A DNA stretch of 64,000 nucleotides, taken from assembly GCF_009754905.2 (NCBI RefSeq), contig NZ_CP066775.1, forward strand, positions 1,922,001-1,986,000, written 5' to 3'. The notes under the pieces are model-generated. The model made no database searches, was not told where the DNA came from, and worked only from the letters and a program-made list of their open reading frames with translations. The translations under genes and the position numbers were made by a program. The DNA is from Mucilaginibacter ginkgonis. Its GTDB lineage: Bacteria; Bacteroidota; Bacteroidia; Sphingobacteriales; Sphingobacteriaceae. Shown here piece by piece: positions 16,001 to 24,376 of the stretch (positions are counted from its first letter, which is position 1; each line of letters begins with the position of its first letter).

Positions 16001-16160
16001 AATATTTTCAATGCGCTACAGTAAATGTTGCCATCCTAAAAACGTTTATTGCGTTTAATTGCCTATAATGCAACTTTTACCATTTAAAGTGGATGTTAAA
16101 ACATTTATCCGTCCAAAATTTTAACACAACTTTAACACTTACACAATAGCACTTCTATTA

Positions 16161-17354
16161 ATGCCTACTAACAATAACTCCCATAAGCCCGAACTCACGC
16201 CTTTTCTTTTATGGCTAATGACCATCACAACGGCTATTGTGGTCGGCAACATTTACTATAGTCAGCCATTGCTCGGCGATATTGCTAAAGACCTGCATAT
16301 AAATAACAGCAAGGCCGGCCAGGTATCCATGTTTACGCAGATCGGTTATGCCACCGGTTTATTATTTATCATCCCGCTTGGTGATATGTTCAGGCGGAAA
16401 CGGCTAATGCTTATCGATCTGGCTGTTGTTACCGTATCGCTTATTGGCGTGGCTACAGCGACCAATATTTACGTTTTGTTTATCACAAGCTTTTTAGTAG
16501 GCCTTACCACCGTAATTCCGCAGTTACTTATACCAATGGTAGCACATTTGGCCAAACCCGAAGAGCGTGGTAAAAAGATAGGCTTTATCATGAGCGGATT
16601 GCTGATCGGTATTTTGCTGTCGCGAACTTTAAGCGGTTTTGTGGGCGAACATTTTGGCTGGCGCGCAATCTTTTACGCTGCCGCTGTAATGATGGTCATT
16701 ATCTGGCTGCTCATATATTGGAAACTGCCAGAGGTTGCCCCTACTTATGCAGGCACCTATAGTGACTTAATGAAATCGCTTAAAGACTTGTTTATCGCCG
16801 AGCCCAAACTCAGGCTGGCTTCGTTTCGCGGAGCTCTATTGTTTGCTGCTTTCAGCGCGTTTTGGTCAACACTTGTATTTCTTTTGAAACAGCCTCCCTT
16901 AAACCAGGGAAGCGCCGTAGCCGGCGCGTTTGGTTTGGTAGGAGCTTTTGGTGCACTTGCCGCAGGGTTAATGGGGCGCCTAAGCGATAAGGTCGATGCG
17001 TTCAAGCTATCTGCATTTACTATACTGATGGTTACCGTTTCTTTCATTGTATATTATTTTTCATCGGCCAGCATTGCAGGGCTTATTATAGGTGTGATAT
17101 TAATGGACATCGGCGTTCAGGCCACACACATTTCCAACCAGGCCATAATTTTCGCTTTAAACCCCGATGCACGGAACCGTATCAACACTATCTACATGGT
17201 GTCTTATTTCGTAGGCGGATCTGCAGGTACATTTGCCGCAAGCCTGGTATGGGGAGGTTTCGGCTGGGCGGGTGTGTGCGGTATTGGTACAATACTGTCT
17301 GTTATCGTACTTTTTGTACATCTGGTTAACCGCAAAAAAATGCAGACGGCCTAA
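16161..17354 (+). CDS. MFS transporter, drug:H+ antiporter type
   Basis: 397 residues with twelve hydrophobic segments. Family marks are IYYSQPLLGDIAKDL near helix 1, the loop motif GDMFRRKRLMLIDL between helices 2 and 3, and GRLSDKVDAF at the equivalent place in the second half. Closest in style to YdhP/AraJ-like and YfmO-like efflux proteins; the substrate is unknown. It stands alone. The upstream 160 bases are AT-rich and contain no feature I recognise. Confidence 0.85.
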   Translation: MPTNNNSHKPELTPFLLWLMTITTAIVVGNIYYSQPLLGDIAKDLHINNSKAGQVSMFTQIGYATGLLFIIPLGDMFRRKRLMLIDLAVVTVSLIGVATATNIYVLFITSFLVGLTTVIPQLLIPMVAHLAKPEERGKKIGFIMSGLLIGILLSRTLSGFVGEHFGWRAIFYAAAVMMVIIWLLIYWKLPEVAPTYAGTYSDLMKSLKDLFIAEPKLRLASFRGALLFAAFSAFWSTLVFLLKQPPLNQGSAVAGAFGLVGAFGALAAGLMGRLSDKVDAFKLSAFTILMVTVSFIVYYFSSASIAGLIIGVILMDIGVQATHISNQAIIFALNPDARNRINTIYMVSYFVGGSAGTFAASLVWGGFGWAGVCGIGTILSVIVLFVHLVNRKKMQTA

Positions 17355-17539
17355 CCACCATTTCCTTTCGTATCAGCTTAACCGGAATTTTTTTAAAATT
17401 TCTTCATACACACTAAAATGGGTTTCTGATGCTCGTATCAGTGTTTTCGAACCTTCATGACACCATGCTAAATAGTTAATTGCGACACCAATTAATTTTT
17501 TGGCATTGTATTGGCATAACCTCTATCAAATAAGTTAAG

Positions 17540-17719
17540 ATGATACTTTCAGGCAATACAAACCCGGACGAACAGCAAGAGTGGGAGAACCCGCAAAACC
17601 CCGAGCAGCCTGAAGACCATCGCGAAGAAGAACAACTGGCCAGGCAACACGAAGAAGCTAAAAGAAGAAAAGACAACCTGACCGAGACCGATCACATAGA
17701 CAAAGAACAAAAAAATTAA
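17540..17719 (+). CDS. Small charged protein, 59 residues
   Basis: ATG 17540 to TAA 17719: MILSGNTNPDEQQEW, then a Glu/Gln/Arg/Lys-rich, probably helical stretch (EEEQLARQHEEAKRRKDN) and DHIDKEQKN. No family is recognised. The composition and the plus-strand neighbour 30 bases on suggest a small two-gene unit. The region upstream (17355-17539) has nothing clear in it. Confidence 0.5.
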   Translation: MILSGNTNPDEQQEWENPQNPEQPEDHREEEQLARQHEEAKRRKDNLTETDHIDKEQKN

Positions 17720-17748
17720 AAAATATTCAACCTTAAGAAATTACAGTT

Positions 17749-17913
17749 ATGACAACTCAAAACACAAAAACCGTTAGCAAATTAGTGTCTCGTTTCGACA
17801 ACGAATTAAAAAAACTGATCCTTCAAGATCTTAAAGCTATCAACCGCACTAAAAATCAGGTATTGGACAAAATAACCAACAGCGTTGCGGTTAACCGCCT
17901 ATCAGTAGCTTAA
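17749..17913 (+). CDS. Small helical protein, 54 residues
   Basis: ATG 17749 to TAA 17913: MTTQNTKTVSKLVSRFDNE, then LKKLILQDLKAINRTKNQ and a short tail. It is amphipathic, with no signal or membrane segment. It follows the previous small gene by 29 bases and is closed by a strong terminator, which supports a real transcript. Function unknown. Confidence 0.55.
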   Translation: MTTQNTKTVSKLVSRFDNELKKLILQDLKAINRTKNQVLDKITNSVAVNRLSVA

Positions 17914-17961
17914 GCACATCATCTACCTATATATATTCTACAACATCAATCTGTGAAAAAC

Positions 17962-17998
17962 GATAAAGCCCCGCGGTTTCCGCGAGGCTTTATTTTTA
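17962..17998 (+). terminator. Intrinsic terminator after the two small genes
   Basis: Stem ATAAAGCC...GGCTTTAT enclosing a GCGG/CCGC inner stem, followed by a T-rich run. Confidence 0.85.
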
Positions 17999-18007
17999 TA
18001 GCTGTCC

Positions 18008-18095
18008 CGTCACTGCGAGAAATGCCATGACGAAGCAATCTCCGATCTCCATAGCGTTGAATAGCTTTAAGATTACCTCGAGTTTGCGTTACCCA
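18008..18095. repeat. Degenerate R2 inverted repeat
   Basis: Left arm resembles TCACTGCGAG...GACGAAGCAATC and the right arm AAGATTACCTCGAGTTTGCG. It is a decayed member of the family seen clearly at 53032 and 60754. Confidence 0.5.
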
Positions 18096-18102
18096 ATAAC
18101 GA

Positions 18103-19227
18103 TCATTTTATCGATGAAGAATTATTTACATACTTAACTATTAACCCGGCAGTCTTAGCGGATGCACCCGGCTCTCCCATTTTCAGATCAAGTTCGTCAT
18201 AATTTGCCAGCATGGCTGAACGGTAAGTTTGATCTTTCAGTAAACGATCTAGTTCGGCAGAAATATGGATTGTATCGCAATCTTCCTGAATAAGTTCCTT
18301 TACGACCAACTTATCCATAATAAGATTCACCAGGGATATATAATTCAACTTTACAAAAATGCGCGCTAAGCCGATGAACAACGGACTGGCTTTATAGACC
18401 ACCACCTGCGGAACATCAAACAATGCTGTCTCCAGCGTTGCCGTACCAGAGGCTACGATAGCCGCCTGCGCATTAACCAGCAGATCATAAGTAGCATTAA
18501 ATATAATGGGTAGCTTAGTGACGCTGAAAAACTGATCGTAATACGCTGCATCAAAAGATGGAGCGCCTGCCACAACAAATTGATAAGCGGGTAACTTATC
18601 AACTACCGACAGCATTACCGGGAGCAACCTTACTATTTCCTGCTTACGACTGCCGGGAAGCAGGGCGACCATTGGTTTTTCTTCAAGTTTATATTTTGGT
18701 AAGAATGTTTGATCAGGTGTAAAAGCGGCGATAGCGTCTAACAACGGATTGCCCACATAGTCTACCTCCATTCCCCAGCTTTTGTAAAAATCAACCTCGA
18801 AAGGAAGAATGCAAAACAGGTGGTCAACCACCCGTTTAATTTTTAATACGCGTTTTTGGTTCCAGGCCCAAACTTTTGGTGATATATAAAAGCAGGTAAG
18901 CAAACCGTTATTCTTTGCAAACTCCGCTATCTTCAAATTAAAACCCGGGAAATCAATAAGGATAACCACATCAGGCTGCCAGTTTGAAATATCTTTTTTG
19001 CAGGCGGCCATGTTTTTGGCTATGGTGCGAATGTTCATGACTACTTCCACCACGCCCATATAAGCCATTTCAGCGTAGTGTTTCACCAATATGCCGCCTT
19101 GAGCTTGCATCAGGTCGCCGCCAAAGAAACGAAACTCTGCCTCCCTGTCTATCAGCTTCAGTTCTTTCATTAGATTGGCGCCGTGGAGGTCGCCCGATGC
19201 CTCACCGGCCACCAGGTAGTATTTCAT
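18103..19227 (-). CDS. lpxB: Lipid-A-disaccharide synthase
   Basis: 374 residues, normal for LpxB. The N-terminus MKYYLVAGEASGDLHGANLM is diagnostic; VILIDFPGFNLKIAEFAK and VALLPGSRKQEIVRLLPVM mark the GT-B fold. It condenses UDP-2,3-diacylglucosamine with lipid X on the inner membrane in lipid A synthesis. It begins 13 bases after the DeoR regulator on the same strand, so the two are probably co-transcribed, an unusual pairing for LpxB. A degenerate R2 repeat follows it. Confidence 0.95.
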   Translation of the reverse strand: MKYYLVAGEASGDLHGANLMKELKLIDREAEFRFFGGDLMQAQGGILVKHYAEMAYMGVVEVVMNIRTIAKNMAACKKDISNWQPDVVILIDFPGFNLKIAEFAKNNGLLTCFYISPKVWAWNQKRVLKIKRVVDHLFCILPFEVDFYKSWGMEVDYVGNPLLDAIAAFTPDQTFLPKYKLEEKPMVALLPGSRKQEIVRLLPVMLSVVDKLPAYQFVVAGAPSFDAAYYDQFFSVTKLPIIFNATYDLLVNAQAAIVASGTATLETALFDVPQVVVYKASPLFIGLARIFVKLNYISLVNLIMDKLVVKELIQEDCDTIHISAELDRLLKDQTYRSAMLANYDELDLKMGEPGASAKTAGLIVKYVNNSSSIK

Positions 19228-19240
19228 TGCTGCAATTTAC

Positions 19241-19990
19241 TTATTTGATAAGAATGCCTGCTTCTTTAAAGGCTGTGAGATCGTAAGAGGTTGGTTCCTT
19301 TTCGGTTATTAACACGTCAACACTATTAGCCGCGGCAATGTAGAACGGATTGCTCTGCCCTATCTTATCCGATGTAAACAAGGCGATAATGTATCGCGAA
19401 GTTTCTATCATGGCCCGCTTCACCATACTGTCTTCATAATCTAAGCCTGTGATTCCTGTAGTCAAGTCAATATTACAGATGCCTAACAAACATACATCGG
19501 CCCTGATTTTACGGATGGCCTCTATTGTTTCATACCCATGTGTCGATGCCGTTCTGTGATCAAGCTTGCCGCCAATGAACATTACCTCAATTTTATCGAA
19601 ATCTTCCAATGCTGTCGCCACCGGAAAACTGTTGGTGATCACCGTCAGTGGCATATCCTTTGGCAATGTTTGCGCCGCGGCAACGGTAGTGGTGCCCGAG
19701 TCGATCAGAATAACCTGATGCGGCTTGATAAACTCAACTAACTTTTGGGCGATGATCTGCTTCTCTTTAATTTCTATTTGTTGCCGTTCTTTAAATGGTG
19801 GCGGCAACGGCGACTGATGGATCGCTCCGCCCCGTACAGCTTTTAATAAACCCTTATCAGACAGCTCTTTAATATCCCTGCGGACAGTGTCGGTTGACAC
19901 TTTAAGCGTGGCGCTTAGCTCGTCAAGCACTACCTTATTGTGCTTAACAACCTGTTCCATAATTAAGTTTAAGCGCTCTTCTTTAAGCAT
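19241..19990 (-). CDS. DeoR/GlpR-family transcriptional regulator
   Basis: The start is set at ATG 19990 (MLKEERLNLIMEQVVKH). Upstream in-frame codons lie inside the operator region. 249 residues: an N-terminal DeoR winged helix (about 5-60: VVLDELSATLKVSTDTVRRD, IKELSDKGLLKAVRGGA) and a C-terminal sugar-phosphate isomerase-like sensor domain (VILIDSGTTTVAAAQ, FIGGKLDHRTASTHG, LLGICNIDLTTGITG). These regulators respond to phosphorylated sugars or nucleosides. Three direct operator-like repeats lie between it and the divergent nucleotidase gene, suggesting that it controls itself and that gene, and perhaps lpxB downstream. Confidence 0.88.
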   Translation of the reverse strand: MLKEERLNLIMEQVVKHNKVVLDELSATLKVSTDTVRRDIKELSDKGLLKAVRGGAIHQSPLPPPFKERQQIEIKEKQIIAQKLVEFIKPHQVILIDSGTTTVAAAQTLPKDMPLTVITNSFPVATALEDFDKIEVMFIGGKLDHRTASTHGYETIEAIRKIRADVCLLGICNIDLTTGITGLDYEDSMVKRAMIETSRYIIALFTSDKIGQSNPFYIAAANSVDVLITEKEPTSYDLTAFKEAGILIK

Positions 19991-20015
19991 ATTCAAAGGT
20001 AACAAAAAATTAACC

Positions 20016-20081
20016 TGCAACAACATGCAATTTAATTTGCAATAATTTGCAATATTAAATTTTAATTGCATAAAATTGCAA
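20016..20081. promoter_or_regulatory. Three direct 15-bp operator-like repeats (TGCAnnAAnnTGCAA type)
   Basis: Copies at 20016-20030 (TGCAACAACATGCAA), 20038-20052 (TGCAATAATTTGCAA) and 20067-20081 (TGCATAAAATTGCAA). In each, two TGCA words are 10 bases apart, one helical turn. They fill the divergent spacer between the DeoR regulator and the nucleotidase; the last ends one base before the nucleotidase ATG. DeoR proteins bind such repeated half-sites. Confidence 0.6.
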
Positions 20082-20082
20082 T

Positions 20083-20643
20083 ATGGAAAAACGTAAGATA
20101 ATCGCCATTGATATGGATGGCGTTTTGGCCGATACCGACCAACATTTTTTAACCTGGTATGAGCGCGATTATGGTGTACGCATGCCTTACGAAAGTTTAT
20201 TGGGAAAACCCGAATATGAGGCCTTCCCGGTAGAGGGCGCTATCCGCAAGATGGTATTCACTCCGGGGTTTTTTCGCACGCTCCCGGTAATGGATGGCGC
20301 GGTGGAAGCCGTAAAAAGTTTAATGCAAGATTATAATGTCTTCATTGTTTCAGCAGCGATGGAGTTTCCAAATTCCTTGAATGAGAAGTATGATTGGCTA
20401 GCCCAACATTTTCCGTTTATAAGTTGGAAGAACATTGTGTTTTGCGGCGACAAAAGCATTATCGATGCCGATTACCTGATAGACGATCATTGTAAAAACC
20501 TGGACAACTTTAAAGGAAAGCCGCTAATGTTCCATTCGGCACATAACGTAAATCAAAATCATCACCAACGCGTAAAAACATGGGCCGAAGTGCTAACGGC
20601 TATCAAAGAGCATCATCACGGAATTATAGAAAAAATTGACTAG
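20083..20643 (+). CDS. 5'(3')-deoxyribonucleotidase, NT5C type (HAD superfamily)
   Basis: 186 residues. HAD motif I is IIAIDMDGVLADTD (nucleophile and acid Asp), motif II lies in VFIVSAAMEF, and motif III/IV is DADYLIDDHCKNLDNF. It matches the NT5C family, which removes phosphate from (deoxy)nucleoside monophosphates in the cytosol and balances nucleotide pools. It is divergent from the DeoR regulator with the triple repeat between them, which points to regulation by nucleoside or sugar phosphate levels. The tail is histidine-rich (HHHG). Confidence 0.88.
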   Translation: MEKRKIIAIDMDGVLADTDQHFLTWYERDYGVRMPYESLLGKPEYEAFPVEGAIRKMVFTPGFFRTLPVMDGAVEAVKSLMQDYNVFIVSAAMEFPNSLNEKYDWLAQHFPFISWKNIVFCGDKSIIDADYLIDDHCKNLDNFKGKPLMFHSAHNVNQNHHQRVKTWAEVLTAIKEHHHGIIEKID

Positions 20644-20650
20644 AAGTCTA

Positions 20651-20908
20651 CTATACCCTGTTGATAAACAAGATCATCAGCAAGAAAATAAAACTAACAA
20701 GCATAACTCCGCGCGTCGTTTTTTCTGCGCCGTTCTTATGATAGGTCCTGATTAGGACGAGATTGATCAAAATCGCAGTGAAATAAGGGATCACCGGCTT
20801 GTTCATAAAAACCAGTGTGCTGTACCAAACATGAAAGGTAAGCCATGACAGCACCGGGAAAATGGCGCCGACAAGCAGCCCAAGATAGAAGTTGTTGAAT
20901 TTAAACAT
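20651..20908 (-). CDS. Small membrane protein, three predicted helices
   Basis: 85 residues: LGLLVGAIFPVLSWLTFHV, IPYFTAILINLVLI and GVMLVSFIFLLMILFI look like membrane helices. A loop KNGAEKTTRG separates the last two. No known domain is recognised. It converges on the nucleotidase gene with seven bases between stops. Its promoter region is occupied by an R2 inverted repeat. Confidence 0.6.
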   Translation of the reverse strand: MFKFNNFYLGLLVGAIFPVLSWLTFHVWYSTLVFMNKPVIPYFTAILINLVLIRTYHKNGAEKTTRGVMLVSFIFLLMILFINRV

Positions 20909-20920
20909 TATTCAATATTG

Positions 20921-21001
20921 TCATTGCGAGGCACGAAGCAATCTCATAGCTAATGCCCCCTTAAAAAGATTGCCGCACAACCTCGCAGCAGTTCGTAATG
21001 A
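20921..21001. repeat. R2 inverted repeat
   Basis: Left arm TCATTGCGAGGCACGAAGCA; right arm reads GATTGCCGCACAACCTCGCA. Same family as 44077, 53032 and 60754. Confidence 0.8.
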
Positions 21002-21066
21002 ACGAGGATATGCGCAAAAGTAGGCTAATCTAACCTTAATCCTTGTTTGTTTTATTACATTACGGC

Positions 21067-21570
21067 ATGAAGATATTATATGCTTTCACGATAGCGCTAT
21101 TGTTAACCACAACAGCTAATGCACAAAAATATATCCCGCAAATAAAACAGGGCTCGGTACTATCTTACCAGGCACACGCCAACGCTTTAGGGCAAAGTTT
21201 ACCATTTACATTGACCATTCTTAATGCCGATAGCACACTGACCATGCAATGGCTACTTGCGGGGTATGGTACCGGTAAGTTTGTAATAGCAGCAAGCGCG
21301 ATACAAAGCGCAAACAAGATTGGTTTCAAGCAACCGGAGCCGGACGAGATTACGAAACTTAAGGACAATGAGACTTTAGTAACTGTATCTAAAACCGTTT
21401 TTAAAGACCTGACAGAAAAGAAATCCTTCACGTTAAATGGTCGCAATTTCACAGTTACACAGGACAATACCGACTTTAAGATAAATGACAAAGTTGCCGA
21501 TGTCTTCTACGCGGTGGATGATAAAGGCAAAACCAAATTGTGGATATTGAATACCCGGCTTTCCCATTGA
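21067..21570 (+). CDS. Secreted hypothetical protein
   Basis: 167 residues from ATG 21067 with a clear signal peptide (MKILYAFTIALLLTTTANAQ); the TTG 24 bases upstream would spoil it. The mature part has repeated beta-strand-like segments (SVLSYQAHANALGQSLPFT, KSFTLNGRNFTVTQDNTDF) and ends in KLWILNTRLSH. No family is recognised. It is likely periplasmic. An R5 inverted repeat lies downstream and no terminator is seen. Confidence 0.65.
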   Translation: MKILYAFTIALLLTTTANAQKYIPQIKQGSVLSYQAHANALGQSLPFTLTILNADSTLTMQWLLAGYGTGKFVIAASAIQSANKIGFKQPEPDEITKLKDNETLVTVSKTVFKDLTEKKSFTLNGRNFTVTQDNTDFKINDKVADVFYAVDDKGKTKLWILNTRLSH

Positions 21571-21650
21571 TATGCCGCTTGACAGGCAGTCCGCAGGGCA
21601 TTGATCTGGAGCTAACGGGGGTAAAGGAGTAGCCACGCGAACAAAATTTC

Positions 21651-21731
21651 ATGTCATGCCGAACTTGTTTCGGCATCCCAAAAGTAGGTTTACAACTTGC
21701 AAGTGAGATCCCGAATCAAGTTCGGGATGAC
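21651..21731. repeat. R5 long-armed inverted repeat
   Basis: Left arm ATGTCATGCCGAACTTGTTT pairs with right arm AATCAAGTTCGGGATGAC; loop about 30 bases. Same plan as R1 and R2 but a different sequence. Confidence 0.8.
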
Positions 21732-21746
21732 TTCTTATTTGGGGGA

Positions 21747-22517
21747 TCAAAACTCCCAACTATTCAACAGCGGAATGGCGTGATGCGCGGTCATGTCAAA
21801 CTGCACAGGTACAACGGAAGCGTAGCCATTTGCTAAAGCCCAGCAATCTGTATCCTCTCCTGTTTCATTCAGTTCAAATACCCCTGAAGACCAGTAATAA
21901 GGTCTTTTATACGGATCTATGCGCTGCTCAAATTCTTCGGCCCATTTGGCATCAGCCTGACGGCAGATCTTTATGCCTTTTATACCATTACCACTTGGAA
22001 AATTCACGTTAAGCACCGTTCCTAAAGGCAAGCCATTTTTTAATACTTGTTGCGCTAGCTGTTTAACCCATTTTAAGCAATGGCTAAAATCGGCTTGCAT
22101 GGTATAATCATCCAATGAGAAACCGATCGACGGAATCTTTTCAATCCCGCCTTCAACCGCAGCCGACATAGTTCCGGAATATAAAACGTTGATGCTGTTA
22201 TTCAATCCATGGTTAATCCCGGAAACGCACAAGTCTGGCTTCTTGCCTTTTAAGATTGTATTAACAGCAAGTTTAACGCAATCTACAGGCGTACCTGAGC
22301 AGGCGTAAGCTTCTATACCCTCATATACATTCACTTTATCCAGGCGCAAAGGTTTGCCTATCGTGATGGCATGCCCCATACCGGATTGCGGACTGTCCGG
22401 CGCTACTACCACTACCCTACCCAGTTCTTTCATTACACCCATCAGGGCTTTTATACCCGGCGCGGTTACGCCGTCGTCATTTACTACTAATATGGTGGGT
22501 TTGGTTTGCTTGCTCAT
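21747..22517 (-). CDS. surE: 5'/3'-nucleotidase SurE
   Basis: 256 residues. The acidic metal site is at the N-terminus (PTILVVNDDGVTAPGI), followed by VVVVAPDSPQSGMGHAIT, ACSGTPVDCVKLA and CVSGINHGLNNSINVLYSGT, all family signatures. SurE dephosphorylates nucleoside 5'- and 3'-monophosphates and short polyphosphates and supports survival in stationary phase. The window therefore has two nucleotide phosphatases of unrelated folds within 2 kb. The promoter region carries R1 copy 2. Confidence 0.95.
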   Translation of the reverse strand: MSKQTKPTILVVNDDGVTAPGIKALMGVMKELGRVVVVAPDSPQSGMGHAITIGKPLRLDKVNVYEGIEAYACSGTPVDCVKLAVNTILKGKKPDLCVSGINHGLNNSINVLYSGTMSAAVEGGIEKIPSIGFSLDDYTMQADFSHCLKWVKQLAQQVLKNGLPLGTVLNVNFPSGNGIKGIKICRQADAKWAEEFEQRIDPYKRPYYWSSGVFELNETGEDTDCWALANGYASVVPVQFDMTAHHAIPLLNSWEF

Positions 22518-22536
22518 TTAGAATCAATTTTTAAGA

Positions 22537-22618
22537 TGTCATGCTGAGGCTCTCGAAGCATGGCGCGCAGGGTGTAAAATAAAAAAGCAAATGTTGCTTC
22601 GAGTGCCTCAGCATGACA
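22537..22618. repeat. Long-armed inverted repeat, family R1, copy 2
   Basis: Arms 22537-22560 and 22595-22618, 24 bases with a single mismatch, loop 34 bases. The left arm is identical to that of the copy at 2555. Confidence 0.9.
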
Positions 22619-22628
22619 TTTGCTTTTA

Positions 22629-22664
22629 AGTCCTCCCCTTTAAGGGAAGATTTCGGTGGGTTAT
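22629..22664. repeat. R3-like C-rich repeat at the sucB stop
   Basis: TCCTCCCCTTTAAGGGAAGA core followed by a GGTGGG tail. It touches the sucB stop codon, so sucB ends in or at the repeat. Confidence 0.6.
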
Positions 22665-24274
22665 ACCCCTAATAATAACCTCGTTGGGTCTTCCAATAAT
22701 TGTTTTACTCTTACCAGAAAGCTTACCGACTCGCGGCCGTCTATCACGCGGTGATCGTATGATAATGCGATATACATCATCGGGCGGATAACAACCTGCC
22801 CGTTAACGGCAACCGGGCGCTCAATAATATTATGCATACCTAAAATAGCCGACTGCGGAGAATTGATGATAGGTGTAGACATCATGGAACCGAACACACC
22901 ACCATTAGTAATGGTAAATGTTCCGCCGGTCATTTCTTCAATGGTCAGCTTGTTTTCACGGGCTTTTGTAGCCAGGTTAACTACTTCTTTCTCAATATCA
23001 GCTAGTCCCATTTGATCTGCATTGCGGATCACCGGAACCACTAAACCACGCGGCGCGGATACAGCGATAGAAACATCTACATAGTCGCTGTAAACAATTT
23101 CGTCGTTCTCGATGCGGGCGCCAACGGCCGGCCATTCGCTCAACGCTTCGCACACAGCTTTGGTGAAGAAAGACATAAAGCCTAAACCTACGCCATGCTT
23201 TTCTTTGAATTTATCCTTGTATTTAGCGCGGATGTCCATTATAGGTTGCATGTCAACCTCGTTAAAAGTAGTTAGCATGGCGGTTTCGTTCTTTACAGAA
23301 ACCAGGCGCTTAGCAATGGTTTTACGCAGAGACGACATCTTTTCGCGGCGCTCATTACGTGCACCGGCAACTTTAGGAGCTGGTGATGCGGCCGCCGGAG
23401 CAGCTTGCGGTTTAGCAGCCTGCGCTGCTTGCTTGGCACCCCCTTGCGGACTTTCATCAGCTTTAAGGGCGTCTTCTTTAGTAATGCGGCCGCCTACACC
23501 GTTACCGGTAACAGATTTTGGATCGACACCTTTTTCCGCCAGTATTTTGGCAGCCGCTGGTGACGGTGTACCGCTTGCGTAAGTTTTAGTAGCAGTGGTA
23601 GGAGCAGTTGCAGTTTCGGCAGACGGCTGAGTGCCACTGCCGCTATTTGCTGCTACCGGGTGTGGAGCAGCGCCAACGGCAACAGAGCAAACCACAGCAC
23701 CAATAGCAAGGGTATCTCCCTCTTTAGCCTGGGTCTGTAAAACACCTGGCTTTTCTGCAGTCAATTCAAATGTTGCCTTGTCGGATTCTAATTCGGCAAT
23801 GGCTTCATCCATTTCAACGGTGTCGCCGTCTTTTTTGATCCAGCGCGACAAGGTTACTTCTGTAATAGATTCGCCAACCGGCGGAACCTTAATTTCTATA
23901 GAACCACCCGCAGCTGCTGCAACAGGTGCCGCAGGCGCTTTATCGGCTTGTGCCGGGGGCGCAGGTGATGTTGCTTCTTTTTCTTGCTCTTCTTCCTGGG
24001 TCGGGGTCTCAGTTGCCGAGCCACCATGAGGGGCCGAAGATCCTTCTTCGATGCTGGCTACTACCGCGCCAATTGGCAGCGTGTCGCCTTCATTAACTTT
24101 TGTATTTAAAGTCCCTGCTTTTTCCGCAGTCAGTTCGAACGTTGCTTTGTCCGATTCTAATTCTGCTATCACTTCATCCATCTCCACCGCGTCGCCATTC
24201 TTTTTCAACCAACGCGACAGGGTAACTTCTGTAATTGATTCGCCAACCGGCGGGACTTTAATTTCTAAACTCAT
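22661..24274 (-). CDS. sucB: 2-oxoglutarate dehydrogenase E2, dihydrolipoyl succinyltransferase
   Basis: 537 residues, longer than the usual 400 because there are two lipoyl domains: residues about 1-77 and 125-200, each with [11 protein letters not shown] around the lipoylated Lys. They are joined by Ala/Pro-rich linkers. A peripheral-subunit binding domain ([14 protein letters not shown]) and the catalytic domain with [11 protein letters not shown] complete it. It transfers the succinyl group to CoA in the TCA cycle complex. It follows sucA by 102 bases on the same strand, so the two form an operon. The two lipoyl segments are very alike, a recent tandem duplication or gene conversion. Confidence 0.95.
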   Translation of the reverse strand: MSLEIKVPPVGESITEVTLSRWLKKNGDAVEMDEVIAELESDKATFELTAEKAGTLNTKVNEGDTLPIGAVVASIEEGSSAPHGGSATETPTQEEEQEKEATSPAPPAQADKAPAAPVAAAAGGSIEIKVPPVGESITEVTLSRWIKKDGDTVEMDEAIAELESDKATFELTAEKPGVLQTQAKEGDTLAIGAVVCSVAVGAAPHPVAANSGSGTQPSAETATAPTTATKTYASGTPSPAAAKILAEKGVDPKSVTGNGVGGRITKEDALKADESPQGGAKQAAQAAKPQAAPAAASPAPKVAGARNERREKMSSLRKTIAKRLVSVKNETAMLTTFNEVDMQPIMDIRAKYKDKFKEKHGVGLGFMSFFTKAVCEALSEWPAVGARIENDEIVYSDYVDVSIAVSAPRGLVVPVIRNADQMGLADIEKEVVNLATKARENKLTIEEMTGGTFTITNGGVFGSMMSTPIINSPQSAILGMHNIIERPVAVNGQVVIRPMMYIALSYDHRVIDGRESVSFLVRVKQLLEDPTRLLLGV

Positions 24275-24376
24275 GTTATGGTTTATTTGTGAATAGTAAG
24301 CAGTAAAGGTTAAATTTATTTAAGCTCTGCGCTTACTAATGTATAATTTTTCAGGTTGATATATCTATTAGATTTC

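Noticed and set aside
23112..24296. Long plus-strand frames opposite sucB
   Set aside because: Antisense shadows of the Ala/Pro-rich linkers and lipoyl domains; no start signals or family features.
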